Source: Datnioides undecimradiatus
Taxonomy: Eukaryota; Chordata; Actinopteri; Lobotiformes; Datnioididae
DNA length: 64,000 nt
Reading direction: 5' to 3'
NCBI GenBank assembly: GCA_008933995.1
Contig: WARS01003734.1
Location: 139,501-203,500, forward strand
This document shows positions 61,801 to 64,000 of the stretch, in pieces. A program made the translations under genes and the position numbers. The notes beneath the pieces are model-generated. The model saw only the letters and a program-made list of their open reading frames with translations. It searched no databases and was not told the origin of the DNA. Numbering within the stretch: position 1 is the first letter of the stretch; every line of letters begins with the position of its first letter.

Positions 61801-64000
61801 AGATCCAAATAAAAACAAACATCGTTTCTGTTTTTGTTTTTTTATTTCTCCAAAATTATTTTGTTACGTTTCTGTACAACTCGTCTGTCAACATTTTGCA
61901 TTGAACCTGAACATTTTCAACTCGACCTCCAGCTGTAAAAACTGTGACATCATCCACGACTCCTCACAACATCCATCCTGCTCTGCACACAGACAGCGAC
62001 TCATCCTCATCATCGTCATCACAGCAGCTGTCAGTCCATGAAGCTGCTGGCCACACACAGCAGGACAGTCGGGGGCAGTAACACTAAACAAAGTGAGTTT
62101 ACAGAAACATTAAAACTGCACCAGGAAACAAATGGACCCATATGAAAGAAAACAGGAAGTAACAGAACGGCATCATGGGAAATGTGCCCGTTTGCCATCG
62201 AGTCGCAGACAGAAAGCCGCATTTTTATGTTTGTAAAAAAGGAAAATTCTCGTCTTTTTCACAGCGTTCAGGATCCATGCTTAATCGTTTGTCTTCAGTA
62301 TTCAAATGTCAAACTGCCCATGAAGGCACCACAGAAAACAGACACTGCTCATTAGAATTTAAATGACCTGAAAATTAAACAACCGTTTTTCTTTTAAGTG
62401 AGATCTGGATTTTGATCGGATTCATTCAGACAACATTTAATTTATATGATCTAATCCAAAATCAACTGTTCATGTAAAAATGCGACGTCCTCAAATGCCT
62501 CGTTCTGTCTGAGACACGACTAGAAACAAACTGTCCTCATGTTTCAGAGACATTTGAGACATTTGAGTTGAAAATCTTTTGCAGCTTCAGATGATTTCAC
62601 TCTTCTCTCCTGTAGCTGTGGAGCAGACGGCATAACAGGAACATTTCCAAACATGACCCCATAACATGAAAACACAGAATTCCTGATGTCAGTGAACTCC
62701 ACCAAAAACATGAAGTTTCTGACTTGAGCAGCAGAAACAGGATGAATCTACATCGACTCGTCTGTCAGTCGCAGGTTTTCACACCTGGTGCAGCTTTAAG
62801 TGGCAAAGAGAACGGGAATGGTCTCAGCACTTAAACGCATCACAAAAATAAAGAAAACAAACAAAATTGGCAAAATGAAATCTCACGTTTGAAACAGTTT
62901 GAGGTTTGTGAGGAAGGCGAGAAGGAGGAAGAGTTCATCCAGCCGCTGCCTCCAAACAGTTTCATCCACGGACCGACATGTTTCCAGGCAGAGAGCAGCT
63001 CAGAGCAGCGTCTGCACACCGGATCCAAGTCCAGCACGTAAAGACGAGTCAGCGGGGGGCAAGTTAAAGTTCCCAGCTTCAGCTCCTGATTTTCTCGCTG
63101 TTAACAAGGACTTCAGTCTCCTCCTGCTCCCAGTCTCTCGTCAACATTTGCACAAAGAAAGAAACTAAAAAAGTCTGCAGTCTGCGGAAATATGCATTGT
63201 TTTCCCACCCAAACATTCTTTTACTATCAGTGCAAATGAGGTAGACATGACAGACAGCATCAGATCACACGGGGGCCGGCTCCCTGCAGCGGCGGGCCGA
63301 GGGTCACGTGACCCTGCGGCAGCAAACGGCTGCAGGAAGTGACCCGATGGTTCTTCTACCCATTCGGACTGTGCAAAACCAAATGATGAGGCGTCAAGCT
63401 GAACACAGGAGAGAGCGAGCGAGAGAGAGCGAGCGAGAGAGGGAGAGAGAGGGAGACAGGGAGAGAGAGACAGAGAGAGAGTGAGCGAGGGGGGGAGGTC
63501 TGCCGCCCAGGCCCCCAACACATAACAAGTAAACAGTCACATGACCTGCAAACATGAAAACAACAAAAAGCAAAACAAATTCAGAAATGATGAAAACTCA
63601 ACTGATCATTGCGAAATGAATTTAAAATGGCTTCTCATCACAAAACTTTACGGATTAAAACAGTAAAAACGTCAGTGTGAGAATTAAAAACAAAAAACTC
63701 AGTAAATAAAAGCAACTTCTCACGACGACGAGCTGTTGTTTTAAGAATCTACTTGACTTATTTCACTAATTGTTGGATCGTTTCAACATTTTACACAATT
63801 TATTCACCTGACTGTTTAACTCCTTGAGTTTTGACCTCTCTGGGCCTCCATAGTGTGTTTGGGAAGTCCTTTGTGAAACAGGGAGTAAAATAAAAAACAA
63901 ACATGGCACCAAACGTAGTGACAGGATCTGGAAACACGTCAGCTTCGCTTTCTTTCTTAATACTGGCTCAAAATAAAAAAAGAGTAAAGTAAAAGTAGAA
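61801..64000 (-). other. Possible 3' UTR of a - strand gene continuing beyond the window
   Basis: Resembles the nlk1 3' UTR in being non-coding and T-rich on the - strand. A - strand AATAAA lies near 61850-61840. A GA-rich tract is at 63413-63490. No exon of a known neighbour could be recognised, so the owner is unknown. Confidence 0.25.

Overview
The window is a compact vertebrate, almost certainly teleost (percomorph-type), genomic segment. Short introns, very many (CA/TG)n microsatellites, dispersed fish repeat tails (TTTATTTATATAGC..., ATTCT and TAGA tails) and intron-exon genes with clear vertebrate orthologues support this. I found no bacterial, viral, CRISPR or rRNA/tRNA content.

Seven protein-coding genes could be assembled exon by exon, each closing in frame across all splice junctions: lat (+, 431-4213, 218 aa), atxn2l (-, 6388-13692, about 1032 aa), sh2b1 (-, 17159-22869, 1019 aa), tlcd3b/fam57b (-, 25502-36897, 294 aa), an nlk1-type Nemo-like kinase (-, 41055-45176, 475 aa), maz (-, 47895-53952, 460 aa) and cdipt (-, 57487-60007, 210 aa). 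lat is the only gene on the + strand and converges tail to tail on atxn2l. The other six run head to tail on the - strand. In human, LAT, SH2B1 and ATXN2L lie in distal 16p11.2, while TLCD3B, MAZ and CDIPT lie in proximal 16p11.2; here both sets are interleaved within 60 kb, with an NLK paralogue between them.

Region by region: 0-5.6 kb lat with a 9-bp satellite in its 3' UTR; 5.6-13.7 kb atxn2l with many tiny CA-repeat introns and a perfect 27-bp hairpin at its last 5' splice site; 13.7-17 kb gap and sh2b1 3' end; 17-24.6 kb sh2b1; 25-37 kb tlcd3b, whose 7.8-kb intron 5 holds a head-to-head pair of coiled-coil gene copies, a 20-bp minisatellite, LINE debris and a duplicated copy of the sh2b1/tlcd3b junction; 37.6-41 kb probable nlk1 3' UTR; 41-45.2 kb nlk1; 46-54 kb maz; 56-60 kb cdipt; 60.5-64 kb AT-rich sequence with no coding support.

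The genes do not form one pathway. lat and sh2b1 are tyrosine-kinase signalling scaffolds, cdipt makes the phosphatidylinositol from which the PLC substrate used downstream of LAT is derived, tlcd3b is a TLC-domain ER membrane protein linked to ceramide metabolism, atxn2l is an RNA-binding/stress-granule protein, maz a zinc-finger transcription factor and nlk1 a MAPK-like kinase. The oddest unexplained piece is the coiled-coil locus nested in tlcd3b.
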